Shown piece after piece: positions 47,501 through 56,785 of a stretch of 64,000 nt of DNA (position 1 is its first letter; every line of letters starts with the position of its first letter). Both the position numbers and the translations under genes were made by a program. The notes beneath the pieces were generated by a model that saw nothing but the letters and a program-made list of their open reading frames with translations, ran no database searches and was not told the DNA's origin. The stretch covers positions 70,667,067 through 70,731,066 of the forward strand of contig OX359245.1 in the NCBI GenBank assembly GCA_947179485.1. The letters are read 5' to 3'. The stretch is from Allacma fusca. Lineage: Eukaryota > Arthropoda > Collembola > Symphypleona > Sminthuridae.

Positions 47501-49057
47501 ACGTATTCGATTTTGTTAGCAGCGTTTTCTTCGCCTGGATCAATATTATATGTACATCTGGACGCGTGATTCACTTGCTTCCGCTTAGTTTTAAATTTAC
47601 AGTAGCATTTGTCACAATACAAGTGACATAGCTCACCCGGCTCTCTGAGAAATCTTTCCAAATTAACAATTAGTACGTAATGAAACAAGTCGGATGATTC
47701 TTCGCGTGATGAATTATTTTGTTTTTTGTGAATTAAAAACAAGTTAATTTTAATCTCGAATTTCTGTTTGCTGGCTCTCATAAGTATTACGTTTTCATCC
47801 TTGTGTGTAAATACGGTAACTGAAACGTTATTTTTTTCTTCAAATTTTGGAAGGTCTTCGTAGGGATTGACAAATCCTTGGGGAATGTTTGAAAAATCAA
47901 TTTTACTCATATATTTTCTCCACGTGTCATGATTTTTAAGATTTTTATCGCCCTTACGCTCTAATTCATTTTCTTTAATTTTCTGTTTCCAAAACATGGA
48001 TGCTGTTACACAGTACTTGAAGCAATCATTATCAAAGTTTTTAAAGTTAACACAACCCATCGGGTTTCTTTTAAACGGAATAGGTAAAAAACCCCGAACG
48101 CGAGCATTTTGAAAAAGTCTAAGTTCACCAACCTTTACTTCCAAGTGGTCAATACTAGCTACTCTCCAACCGCTCCCATTCTGAACAAAAGTTTCTAGTT
48201 TATCCACAACTTCCCCAGCTCCCCGCCACACTAAAGTTTCAATACCGGTCGAATCAAATAAGTCATGATTTCCAGACTTGAAGTAAATCATAGCCGATTT
48301 TGTAGACAACTCCCCATCATCGCCTAGTGTAATATCCTTTTCCATTAGGACTGATGTGCTCAGCTCCACACGCATATTTCCGTGGATAACAAGAAGTTCA
48401 GTTAGTAACTTGTCCAAAGCTGGATATGTTTCTTTAAAAGCGGTTTCAATGTCCCGCGTACTTATAGGATGACGGTAAGCATAATGAACTATTACTCCAA
48501 GGTGACTGCGACTTAGTTCTGCAAAGTCTGTCAAGTCTAGAGGATAGTTTGCATCAACATGACCTAGTCGATCTCCGACAGATGGGCAGGTGTGAGCCCT
48601 CTTCCAGGAACAATATTTCCCACAATGCTCACACAAATGATTTTCTTCGAGATGGCAGGCGTATTGGATATGTGTCCGACATCGAAAAATACACTCAGGC
48701 ATGGAACAATAAAGTTCCTGAAATAAAAACAAAAAAAATCGTGGCTTGATAATGTTTAGATCTACGCTTCGATAAAACAACAATATAAATAAACCGATCG
48801 TGTGTTTTTCACGCGAAATGAATAGTTTTTCGGAACGGTTTAGGAAAATAAATATCGGTACTCAACCGCACAATAATACTTTGTAGACAATAACAATTAC
48901 ATACCGATCTTAAAAATCCAGATGTAATAGGATCTGGTCGTTGGGTCGTCTCATAAGCTAAATTTGTATTGGAAGCTGCTCCGCTGTTCGCATTTCTACT
49001 TGGTTGGGACGGTCCAGCAATTGGCTCGGTCCTGTTGTCTTGGTTTGCTCCTTCCAT
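44565..49057 (-). CDS. protein-primed family B DNA polymerase (pPolB), with an apparent one-base frame break
   Basis: Replicates the element from protein-bound ends. A short first exon (49,057-48,905, disordered leader) joins in phase 0 to the main exon beginning at 48,717. An N-terminal zinc-finger-like region (LCEHCGKYCSWKRAHTC) is followed by the conserved QNGSGW region, then Exo I (FATFDFECY). The upstream frame stops at 47,269, while the downstream 918-codon frame starts within 47,321-47,363. A run of six T (six A in the coding strand) at 47,334-47,339 is the likely slip site. Downstream lie GGSNFDFHLLLKH (Exo II), Pol A YFDIVSLYSHAMQS, Pol B INNGTYGMS and Pol C IYSDTDSV. All key acidic residues are present. 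The break may be an inactivating indel, a sequencing error or programmed frameshifting; no intron fits between the two frames. Confidence 0.9.
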
Positions 49058-49061
49058 GGTT

Positions 49062-49589
49062 TTAATTATTGTTGTTCCTAGCTTTCCACTCACTAATCAG
49101 CTTACGCGTAAACTTGTATATTTTGATGGAGACCAGAACACACAAAAGTATCACCGAAGTGTAGGTAGCTGTAAGCACGACAAGTTACACAGTTAAAATG
49201 AATGTTGCTTGGAGGAAAAGTGGGGAGGGGACTTGATCGAGTTCAAGAAAAATAATCTTACCCGCAGAGTTCTCATGCGTGGTCACATTATCTCCCTCTG
49301 TGGGCACACTTGTGCTCCCGTTCTTGTATTTACGTGCGTCCTGCAAAAGATGCTTAAGGACAGCGTGTAGGTGAATTAACAACCGTTCGGTTGAAGTTGC
49401 TCCGTCATTCAGCGCCACATCTTGAGCGAGAGGTGAACAAACTCGATGATGACTACATTTGTACTTCTCATTTCTACCGTCGCTGGTGCTACTAGCTGGT
49501 GCTTTAACCGCATCCAAACTTGAATCTGAAGAAGTAATACCGTTTAATAAAAATAAATAGAGAGTCAGAATAATAACTCGCGAACCCAT
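49062..49589 (-). CDS. small type I membrane protein with signal peptide
   Basis: Two exons (49,589-49,262; 49,168-49,062), GT-AG with phase 1, 144 residues. The start MGSRVIILTLYLFLLNG is a strong signal-peptide-like sequence. The ectodomain of about 95 residues has two closely spaced cysteines (CSHHRVC), several Asn-X-Ser/Thr sites and many serine and threonine residues. Exon 2 supplies one hydrophobic helix (SVILLCVLVSIKIY) and a short basic tail. Unspliced, the first frame would end without a membrane anchor. Its stop lies four bases before the polymerase start codon, hinting at a shared transcript. Family not recognised; with the genes at 34,071 and 38,394 it is the third candidate membrane protein of the element. 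Confidence 0.7.
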
Positions 49590-49616
49590 GTTGACCGAAC
49601 GCTTCCAAAGCGGAAA

Positions 49617-50252
49617 CTAATTTTTTCGATTCCTCCGAGTGTTCTTATGTACGTATTTTTTTAACTTGTTACACTTTCTAATGTTTTTCGCTTTTCGTTT
49701 TCCACCGTAGCCTCGTTGATTTTTTCTAGGCCTCAGCGAACTCTTACGGTCATTAATATTATTATCCCCAACAGCATCAACATCTTCCCCAGGTTTTTCT
49801 CTCTCAGAGATGTCGCTTGCTGTCGTAATATTAGAAGTTGAATTTGTTTCAGCATTCCGGTGCTGGGGATCTTTCACGTATTCCATAGGAATATCCTTAC
49901 TTGCATCATCCAGTGTTTTCCACTTTGGTGCTTTAAGTTTTTGACACTTGGAACTTCCAATATTTTGACAACAGCATAATTTAATAAATTTTGGTTTCTT
50001 TGGTTTTTGCGTTAAATCCCCCTGGAGAAAGGGGAGGTTTGAAGAAACCTTTTCACTTGAATTATTTGTTGCAGCGGCGGGAAGACTTGTTTCAATATGT
50101 TTAATTGCGGAAATAGGATGGAGATTTTCACCGGGGTTTTCTACCGCTGATGCGGGTTTATTTTGTTCGATTGGTTTATTTATTTCGCTTTTATATAGCT
50201 TCATAAGCTCTTCATAAAGAGCAGGCGAAACAACTCGCATTACTTTAGCCAT
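49617..50252 (-). CDS. basic unknown protein, Polinton late-gene block
   Basis: One exon, 211 residues. It begins MAKVMRVVSPALYEELMKLY, similar in style to a short N-terminal motif seen in small Polinton and adintovirus proteins. The middle is disordered, and it ends in a strongly basic tail (GYGGKRKAKNIRKCNKL) suited to binding DNA. Its ATG overlaps the stop of the upstream 109-residue frame in a TAATG arrangement. The function is unknown; position within the capsid, protease and ATPase block suggests a virion-associated role. Confidence 0.65.
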   Translation of the reverse strand: MAKVMRVVSPALYEELMKLYKSEINKPIEQNKPASAVENPGENLHPISAIKHIETSLPAAATNNSSEKVSSNLPFLQGDLTQKPKKPKFIKLCCCQNIGSSKCQKLKAPKWKTLDDASKDIPMEYVKDPQHRNAETNSTSNITTASDISEREKPGEDVDAVGDNNINDRKSSLRPRKNQRGYGGKRKAKNIRKCNKLKKYVHKNTRRNRKN

Positions 50253-50581
50253 TACTCTGTATACGATAGAATAATTTCACCTAAAAACACTTTTAGAAAT
50301 ACGCTTGCTAATATGGATTTGACTAGATTGCGATTTCTCAAAAGAAACCGCTTTGCGGCGTTTTTATCACTGGAATATATTTTAACTTTCCTAGCGAATT
50401 TACAAACTTGGGTCGTTTCCGTTTTGCAAAATAGATTAAAATTGTGTATAATTTCTAGTAGTGCACGTATTTGCGAATCTGATGCATTTTGGACTAGTTT
50501 CCTAGCATTCAGCTTTGATTTGACTGTTGCAATTTGAAATAGGAACTGACAGTTTTCTTCAAATGAATTATTCAACACCAT
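50252..50581 (-). CDS. small helical protein, Polinton late-gene block
   Basis: One exon, 109 residues, helical in appearance, with NASDSQIRALLEIIHN followed by a basic segment that includes AAKRFLLRNRNLVKSIL. The pattern recalls a small conserved protein found beside protease and ATPase genes in Polintons and adintoviruses, but I cannot name it with certainty. The start codon is two bases after the ATPase stop, and the stop overlaps the start of the next gene, so the three frames form a packed unit. Confidence 0.6.
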   Translation of the reverse strand: MVLNNSFEENCQFLFQIATVKSKLNARKLVQNASDSQIRALLEIIHNFNLFCKTETTQVCKFARKVKIYSSDKNAAKRFLLRNRNLVKSILASVFLKVFLGEIILSYTE

Positions 50582-50583
50582 TT

Positions 50584-51252
50584 TTATTGGGGAGCGTAGA
50601 CTTCACCATTGTTGTCCGGAAAAACTGAATTTCTAACCCAATAAGGAAATGACTTGTTTTTGGGGTGCATGTCTAAAAGTAGGTAGCCATACTGTCGACT
50701 TGACACGGCCTTAATATAGGCTGAAGTCAAAAAGTTGGTCTGACCTGCGCAAACTTGTTTGGCGATATTAGTGATTACACTGCGGTCTCTGGGATTATCA
50801 AACAACAGTAATATCTGTGTATTTAAATTTATCTCTCTTAACCCTTTCACAAATGGATTTTGAAGAATTAATATTATACTCGCTCCTCGATGATGTGAAT
50901 GTTTTATAAAATAGCGAGTCACAAGTTCCAAGTTTTCCTTCTTTGAAAACGTATCCTGCTGGTCGTCGATAACAATTAAACAAGGATCACTAGTCAACTT
51001 TTCAATATCGAGAAGATTATTTGTAAATATTATATTTTTATCTTCTTCCTTTAATTTATAAAACTCTTTCTGAAAATCGCTATAGACGTAGATGACCTTT
51101 TCTAATCTCTCTTCAAATAGTTCAAAGCGCCTGCGTATTATTTCAAGCGTCTTATACGTTTTACCACCCTGTGTGCTGCCTGCAATCGATATTGTACTGG
51201 GGTGGGGGAAGGAATAGTTAATTAAATTATTTTCTTCAGTTCCAATTTCCAT
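50584..51252 (-). CDS. FtsK/HerA-type DNA-packaging ATPase (A32-like)
   Basis: One exon, 222 residues, near the usual length for Polinton packaging ATPases. Walker A is GSTQGGKTYKTLE (about residues 25-33) and Walker B CLIVIDDQQ (about 92-99). A sensor-like IILILQNPF and the phrase FDNPRDRSVITNIAKQV follow. It is expected to pump genomic DNA into the capsid. It sits between the protease and the two small proteins in the same transcription direction. It appears intact. Confidence 0.92.
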   Translation of the reverse strand: MEIGTEENNLINYSFPHPSTISIAGSTQGGKTYKTLEIIRRRFELFEERLEKVIYVYSDFQKEFYKLKEEDKNIIFTNNLLDIEKLTSDPCLIVIDDQQDTFSKKENLELVTRYFIKHSHHRGASIILILQNPFVKGLREINLNTQILLLFDNPRDRSVITNIAKQVCAGQTNFLTSAYIKAVSSRQYGYLLLDMHPKNKSFPYWVRNSVFPDNNGEVYAPQ

Positions 51253-51378
51253 GACGTTGTTTTCACAATGAGTAGAAATGGGAAACTGTTCTAGTAAATG
51301 TACAGGGCCGAATCTTTATTTAACTTTTACACAATAACGACTTACACAATTACACACACATTCATTTATTGACCAACA

Positions 51379-51846
51379 TTATTTTACACTACTCAATATT
51401 TTGTATGTAAACAAAGATACTATTTTATCATTATACAATGTATTAGATTTAAATTGAGATATGAATATTTTATAAGGTATTCCTATGGTCCTACTGTAAG
51501 CAAACATTACACAAAACTGTCCACACAATTTGGACTGTGCATTCTGCAGTATTTTACAATTCTCTCTGATAATAAAATTCCGTGGTATGTGTATATTATG
51601 ATATTGAGAAATATCTTTACCAAAACTATCAAATACTTCAAATTGTTTATAGCTTATTTTATACATGCATATCCAATGTTTTCCGGGTCTTGAAATAACA
51701 TCCGTATTGACAATAAAAATCGCAGGAGCGTTTATTTCTTTGAAAACATTGTTAAATTCGTCTGCTGCAAGTACATGAAAGGGTATCTTGATGTGATACC
51801 AGTTAAATATGGTATTAAGTATGTGTTGAATAGATCTTGTGTCCAT
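51379..51846 (-). CDS. adenain-like (Ulp1-type) maturation cysteine protease
   Basis: One exon, 155 residues. The catalytic set is visible: His in GKHWICMY (about residue 57), Asp in EVFDSFGKD (about 72), Gln in ILQNAQSKLCGQFC and the nucleophile Cys in CGQFCVMFA. Order and length match adenovirus-type proteases, which process capsid and core proteins during maturation. Its ATG is one base past the TAG stop of the major capsid gene (TAGGATGG), suggesting coupled expression. It appears intact. Confidence 0.92.
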   Translation of the reverse strand: MDTRSIQHILNTIFNWYHIKIPFHVLAADEFNNVFKEINAPAIFIVNTDVISRPGKHWICMYKISYKQFEVFDSFGKDISQYHNIHIPRNFIIRENCKILQNAQSKLCGQFCVMFAYSRTIGIPYKIFISQFKSNTLYNDKIVSLFTYKILSSVK

Positions 51847-51847
51847 C

Positions 51848-53285
51848 CTAATAATCCAATATAACCTGACGGTTGTTGTCTATTTCCAAAACGTTTTGGT
51901 AATGGCTGTAAACGATAACTTGAACAGCCTCGTCCAACGGAGATCTAAACTTCAACGTTATTTTAATGTTTCCCCGGCGGTTAACCGAGAGCGCGTCGTT
52001 TTGATTTGGTAGTAAGTCGACAGCAACAAGGACGTTTCCTGAGTATTTTTTAATAAATACGTTAGAATTAATCCACGTTAAATGATATTACTAAAATTGA
52101 GCGCAGTTTAAAATAATTACCCTCTTTGTAGTTATCCCGATTTACGCCATTACCAAGGATTTCAGTTGCTGACGTATTCTGCAAAGATCGCAAGGCTAGT
52201 AAATAGTTGTCAGCGCCAGATCCATTAGCTGTTTTGAAACTTAATGGAATTGCTCGATGTTGAATGGATTCACCGTTCCACGAAATCGATAGTTCCGATA
52301 AATTTTTGTCCACAAAATTGAAGGCGTCCTTTTTGATAGATCCCATAAACGCATCGGCTGATACAATGCCTACAACTAATATTTTAGGAATTCTACCCAA
52401 TAAAATGCCCTCGGTGGTAATTTGGGACAGACCTTGGGCGACGTTGAATGTTTTTAAATCGGCGTTCACTACGGGATACTTGAACGTCTTTCCCAAAGCC
52501 AATTCGCGACGGTGTATGTCAATAATTTGTCTTGACACAACCTTTTTCGAAACATAAAATACGGCTTCGTTAATATCATAGCGGTATGGCACACCCGAAA
52601 TGGCTGGCAGTTTGTCAATGCTCGAGTTTAAACAAATTTCAGGCGGGCTTCTGCGCAGAACTATACGGAGCTCGCTTCCAGAAGGCAAATACCGTCGCTG
52701 GTTGAAAATGTTGCAATTTAAACTCCCCAGCATGGTAAATTGTTGCGAGTTTTTTGTCTTTTCATAGCGTTCCTTGAATCCTGCGTCTTTTACATTAAAA
52801 TCTCCCTTCTTGTTGTTTGGATACCAGAATTCATTCATCAATCGATTCGTTTTTTCAATGTTGCTGGAAGAGAGAAATCGTTGAATGTAAGACATTGTTG
52901 GGTAATAATTATTGCTGTCCGAAATTAAAGTTCCGTTTAAATAAACTTCCAAATTGCTGAACATTGTATGGAAAAAATTCGAACTGGGACAACAGATGTC
53001 AGTCTCGTCACAGTTCTTGCCATCGGCACGAACGATCCTGCATGTTAATGCAAGAAAGCTATCTGATGGGTCCATGTATCCACTTGAATCAGACATGATG
53101 TAGAATTCAATGGGGTTGTATGATTCCTTGGTAGAAACCAACGGAAAGCACGGAATGTACTCCGAGCTTTGCTGAATGCTGACATCTGTTGGGGGAAGAT
53201 GAAATAAGTTTAATTCGGAACGCAAGGATTGGGTGGAACCCTCGAAAACCGTGGGCGGTTCCTGGAATACTGAATTGACGTCCAT
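51848..53285 (-). CDS. major capsid protein, double jelly-roll type
   Basis: Two exons (53,285-52,121; 52,038-51,848), phase 1 junction, 451 residues. Features of Polinton major capsid proteins include FFHTMFSNLEVYLNGTLIS near residue 110, an RYLPSGSELRIVLRRSP strand pair, and the C-terminal strand set NRRGNIKITLKF and VQVIVYSHYQNV ending in VILDY. It is expected to form hexon-like trimers of an icosahedral shell. A single intron near the C-terminus removes 82 bp; without it the frame ends early in SFNVD. It is upstream of and tightly coupled to the protease gene. Confidence 0.9.
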
Positions 53286-53291
53286 CTTGAA

Positions 53292-53684
53292 TTAATTTCT
53301 TCTGACACACTTTCTTTTAGCTACTCGCGATTGCCTGCGACGACCAGACCCCACTTGTATTTTTCTGAGAGGACCTTGTGACCGTCTCTTCCGCCCTTTT
53401 CCTCGAGCACGACTGTTTAGTTTTTGTACTGAATTGTTTGTGCTTCTGCGTTGACGGCGACGACGATTGCCTCCACCAGACTGTGATTGGTGACGTTTCC
53501 TCTTTGTCCCACCCTCGCTCTGCCCCGCCTTCAGTGGAATCAAATATGACGTCCCTTCCGATCCAAGACCTGCGCTACCACCACCAGCCATTAATGCTCC
53601 CTCCTCAGACCCACTTCCGAATTGCAACTGATTTAATTTAGGTTCCAGGAAGCAGGCGTTGTCGTTACACTCTACTTGGCGCAT
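53292..53684 (-). CDS. small arginine-rich virion core protein
   Basis: One exon, 130 residues from the ATG at 53,684 (an upstream in-frame extension overlaps the minor capsid gene and lacks ATG support). The first 35 residues are acidic or neutral (CFLEPKLNQLQFGSGSEEG), a glycine-rich hinge follows, and the rest is highly basic (GGGNRRRRQRRSTNN, ARGKGRKRRSQG). This composition matches adenovirus pX/mu-like or adintovirus core proteins that condense DNA; GAL/GGS sites could be protease targets. It lies between the minor and major capsid genes, as expected. Confidence 0.75.
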   Translation of the reverse strand: MRQVECNDNACFLEPKLNQLQFGSGSEEGALMAGGGSAGLGSEGTSYLIPLKAGQSEGGTKRKRHQSQSGGGNRRRRQRRSTNNSVQKLNSRARGKGRKRRSQGPLRKIQVGSGRRRQSRVAKRKCVRRN

Positions 53685-53703
53685 GACCAAACTGTTATCG
53701 ATT

Positions 53704-55308
53704 TTAGAAACGGGGCTTGAAGTGTAAAAAAACACTTGTTTCAGACTTGCTTAAATCCCAAGGTTGAAAATATTCATCGACGAAATCGACGCGTAAAATC
53801 GAAACTTGTTCGCAGTTGAGCGGGACGTATGTGACTGGATAGAAATCTTTTTCTACTTCGACATTTAGTTGCTTACTCATTTGAAGTTCGGCAATCACTG
53901 GCACATACTGACTGTTAAAGTATTGATTTTCTACACAGTTTAATAAAATCAATAGTCGTTTGGTGTCTGAATCTACGGGTACAATTTCATCTTCACCCTC
54001 CTCAATTTCGCGGAGCATTTCCTCTTGAACAACAATTTCATAGCCCACTTGAACGCGCGTATTATTCTCAAAGCGATTTTCAATGGGTATTTCAAAGTAA
54101 CGTTTTATTGGTGCAGGAAGATCAATGGAAAAGTTGCGTGGTATATCATTCACAAACATGTCACCATTTCCGTATTGAAATTTAATGTCAAATTCGGGAA
54201 ACTTTTCATTCTTAAATGTGTTGTTTAATTCCTGCAGGACATCTGTCACCTTTGTAGTTGCAGGTTCCTTCATAGGCAAGAATAAAATACTAGTGTATCC
54301 AAGACGAAAATATAACGGATCGTCAGAATTTACTCGTTTAAACTCTGCGTCGTTGAAAGGTGCTAATGCTACTTCCTTTCCAATTTCAAATTTTTCCCGG
54401 TTAAATCCCAGGCATCTTACAATTGGTTCGGGCAATGTGATGTAGTCAGATTTATGACCATCCTTTTTCGCAACGGTAATAGTACACAGGTTTTTAGAAT
54501 CAAATTCAAAATTGACGGTGAAGCCCGAGTCCAGTAGTCGAGCTGACAACGCTGTAAAGAAACGTTTAAAATTTGTTTCTTGGTGTCGGTAGAACACGGT
54601 CATTCCTTGGAACTGTTGATCAATTATAACCAAGTTGCCTTTGTAGTTATGTTTCACACGGGAAATGGTGAATTGTGTTTGCGCTGGCAGCTTCTTGTAA
54701 AATTCCTCGGAAACAATGTCTTCGGCAGAGTATCTTCCGCGTAAAAAATGCTTCCGCTTAAAGCCAAGAAGAGCAGCCAGATTTGTAGATATTTCCAACA
54801 CTTCATCCGACGCATCAAAGTTTTGAACAATTGTTACCAAGAATTTATTGTCGGGTAGTGGTCGAATTGCAAAAGTTAATTTCGTATTGCTTGCCGATAA
54901 TGAGTCATTGAGACGACTTATAAACTGTGCGAAACTGGCATCCGTATTTTTATACTTTAACACGCTAACAGCAGGTGGTAGGTAGCCAGGAAATATAGGT
55001 CCAGAGGGGATTTCAGTATCTGCTTGTATGGTACGACGAGTTACTCGAGGACGCACCACTTTCTTTACAAGCTTTGTTTTTCGCATGACCTGGACTTTGG
55101 GCTGAGGAGTATATCTCAATTTCATAATACCCACGTCGTACATTCCACGCTCTAATTTTATTGGGCGAGATAGTCCATTTACAATATTCCCAACTAAACC
55201 AACGCCATCTGGATTAGACTTGTTCGTTACGACCGCGTAGAAATTCCTCAAGACGGCGGTTGAGTCACCATGGGAACCACCCAACTTGTATTCTGTATGT
55301 ACTGACAT
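53704..55308 (-). CDS. minor capsid (penton-like) protein
   Basis: One exon, 534 residues. Position directly after the integrase and before core and major capsid genes, plus length and beta-rich character, fit the Polinton minor capsid protein, whose C-terminal single jelly roll forms pentons. Recognisable pieces: RPIKLERGMYDVGIMKL near residue 50, repeated phrases of the type LLGFKRKHF and CLGFNREKF (about 185 and 295), and a C-terminal VDFVDEYFQPWD. The two LGF repeats suggest an internal duplication. It starts 23 bp after the integrase stop and is open throughout. Confidence 0.82.
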   Translation of the reverse strand: MSVHTEYKLGGSHGDSTAVLRNFYAVVTNKSNPDGVGLVGNIVNGLSRPIKLERGMYDVGIMKLRYTPQPKVQVMRKTKLVKKVVRPRVTRRTIQADTEIPSGPIFPGYLPPAVSVLKYKNTDASFAQFISRLNDSLSASNTKLTFAIRPLPDNKFLVTIVQNFDASDEVLEISTNLAALLGFKRKHFLRGRYSAEDIVSEEFYKKLPAQTQFTISRVKHNYKGNLVIIDQQFQGMTVFYRHQETNFKRFFTALSARLLDSGFTVNFEFDSKNLCTITVAKKDGHKSDYITLPEPIVRCLGFNREKFEIGKEVALAPFNDAEFKRVNSDDPLYFRLGYTSILFLPMKEPATTKVTDVLQELNNTFKNEKFPEFDIKFQYGNGDMFVNDIPRNFSIDLPAPIKRYFEIPIENRFENNTRVQVGYEIVVQEEMLREIEEGEDEIVPVDSDTKRLLILLNCVENQYFNSQYVPVIAELQMSKQLNVEVEKDFYPVTYVPLNCEQVSILRVDFVDEYFQPWDLSKSETSVFLHFKPRF

Positions 55309-55331
55309 GTTGACTGCTACTGTTGCTGTTA

Positions 55332-56428
55332 CTATTTGCTCTCTGTTTTATAATCTTCTTCACCACTTGCTTGCTCACTAGATGGAACGGTCGCTTCTTC
55401 CTTCCCACCCCCGATTTTTGCTAGTTCCAACTCTTCGGAATAAAATTGACCAGTAATGTCTTCAGGGGGTTCTCCTAAATCCTCCAACAAATACGTATAT
55501 GGATACGTATCTTGAACCTTTGCAATCCGAAAGACCTCACGAGACCATGACTCACTATAGCCTGCACACGCAACGACACTCGTTTATAAAATGAGATTGC
55601 TAGAACATAATTTTGTAGTATTACATAATAGTGTTTACCTTTTTCAAATAAAAGTTTTGCGCGGGAAATTCGAACCAAATCGTTTACTTTGAATTTTGGC
55701 GCTCGTCTCGACGGATCCGACTTTTCTTTTAAATATTTTCCATACATTCGCGCCCAAATACCGTATTGATCACGAATTGTAACCGCATTTGGAGCCATCC
55801 CTATGGTTCTATGAAAAGTATTATTATAAACGTCCAGAAAATCTTGCAGAACGTTGTAAATTTTCGACGACTTATGTTGAGTCATATAGCGCTGCAGTTT
55901 TCCAAATAGCGATCGAATGATTCTCTCAGCCATCGCTGCCTTTATATGACTATACACATGATATGGTTTAATACCATTTTCCTTAAGGAATTTACGAAAA
56001 TATTTCGATGTAAATTCCCGCCCTTGATCGGTAAACAAATACATAGGTTTAGCCTTTGCCTCCTTCATAATGGAACTAAAAGCCTTTATCATTGATTCGC
56101 TATCCTTGGACTTTATCATCCTTGCATAAGCCTTCTTGCTAAAACTGTCAACAACAATCAATATAAACGTATTACAATTGTTCCAAGGAGCAATATTCGC
56201 AATATCCTTCAAATCCGCTGACCAGGTTTGATTAATAAAATTCACCATTATCTTTCGTCTCTTAAACTTATGACGAACGGGTCGATGTAAAGCATAAGAA
56301 TCAAGTTGTAATAATTCCCGTTCAATAGCTCGTTTATCCCTCCATTCAGGCCGACTTTTCAAAAATGATCCAATCCCCGAAAACGAACCGTTCAATCTCT
56401 GATTTAAATAACTTTCTCTGATTGACAT
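55332..56428 (-). CDS. retrovirus-like DDE integrase
   Basis: Inserts the element and makes the 6-bp duplication. Two exons (56,428-55,639; 55,561-55,332), phase 1, 339 residues. Catalytic residues: Asp in TWSADLKDIANIAPW (about residue 74), Asp in LFTDQGREFTSKYF (about 133), Glu in AAMAERIIRSLFG (about 169). The second exon encodes the C-terminal beta module (SESWSREVFRIAKV then TYLLEDLGE) and an acidic tail. No chromodomain is fused at the C-terminus; the element has a chromodomain in a separate gene at 37,063. It is the first gene next to the right TIR. It appears intact. Confidence 0.94.
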
Positions 56429-56532
56429 TGTTGTATATATTATAAACAACAGTATTTATTAGATGAACACACCAACAATCGATAAACACGTGATACCAAT
56501 CCCGATCAAATACCCGAATGTGATCAATAAAC

Positions 56533-56671
56533 ACCCGAACACACCCGAACTATATCCCCAGCTCTCCGAACTTAAGCCCCGCCTCCCCCGGAACCCGCAC
56601 ATGACCCATAACACCCGGGTAAAATGCCCTGAGGGCTTCGGAGGGAAAAATGATCTAAAGTTTCTACTACT
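56533..56671 (-). repeat. Polinton right TIR
   Basis: 139-bp inverted copy of 33,572-33,710, ending CTACTACT. One visible mismatch (AAAG against AAAC in the outer part). High similarity of the two ends suggests recent activity or ongoing homogenisation during replication. Confidence 0.95.
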
Positions 56672-56785
56672 CGTATAATCATCTATACGTATAAGGTATC
56701 TAAACGTATAATCATCTATACGTATAAGGTATCTAAACGTATAATCATCTATACGTATAGGTTGTTTAAACGCATAAGGAGCAAA
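56672..56785. repeat. satellite array right of the Polinton
   Basis: Continuation of the 33-bp satellite from 33,443-33,571 in the same orientation, starting with the duplicated CGTATA. Removing the element and one CGTATA leaves the repeat period intact. Confidence 0.9.

Larger units (their letters stand above)
33572..56671. mobile_element. full-length Polinton (Maverick), 23.1 kb
   Basis: Self-synthesising virus-like DNA transposon. It has 139-bp TIRs starting AGTAGTAG, 6-bp target duplications CGTATA (33,566-33,571 and 56,672-56,677), a DDE integrase, protein-primed DNA polymerase B, adenain-like protease, packaging ATPase, and major and minor capsid proteins. The core virion genes all lie on the minus strand in the right two thirds. 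The left third holds accessory genes on both strands. Length, six-base duplication and gene set fit the family. Only the polymerase frame is visibly broken, so the insertion looks young. Confidence 0.96.

Noticed and set aside
53685-53735. N-terminal extension of the core protein frame
   Set aside because: It lacks an ATG and overlaps the end of the minor capsid gene; the ATG at 53,684 is the better start.
55332-56428. Endogenous retrovirus or LTR element, suggested by the integrase
   Set aside because: No reverse transcriptase or LTRs; the neighbours are capsid, protease, ATPase and pPolB genes with Polinton TIRs.
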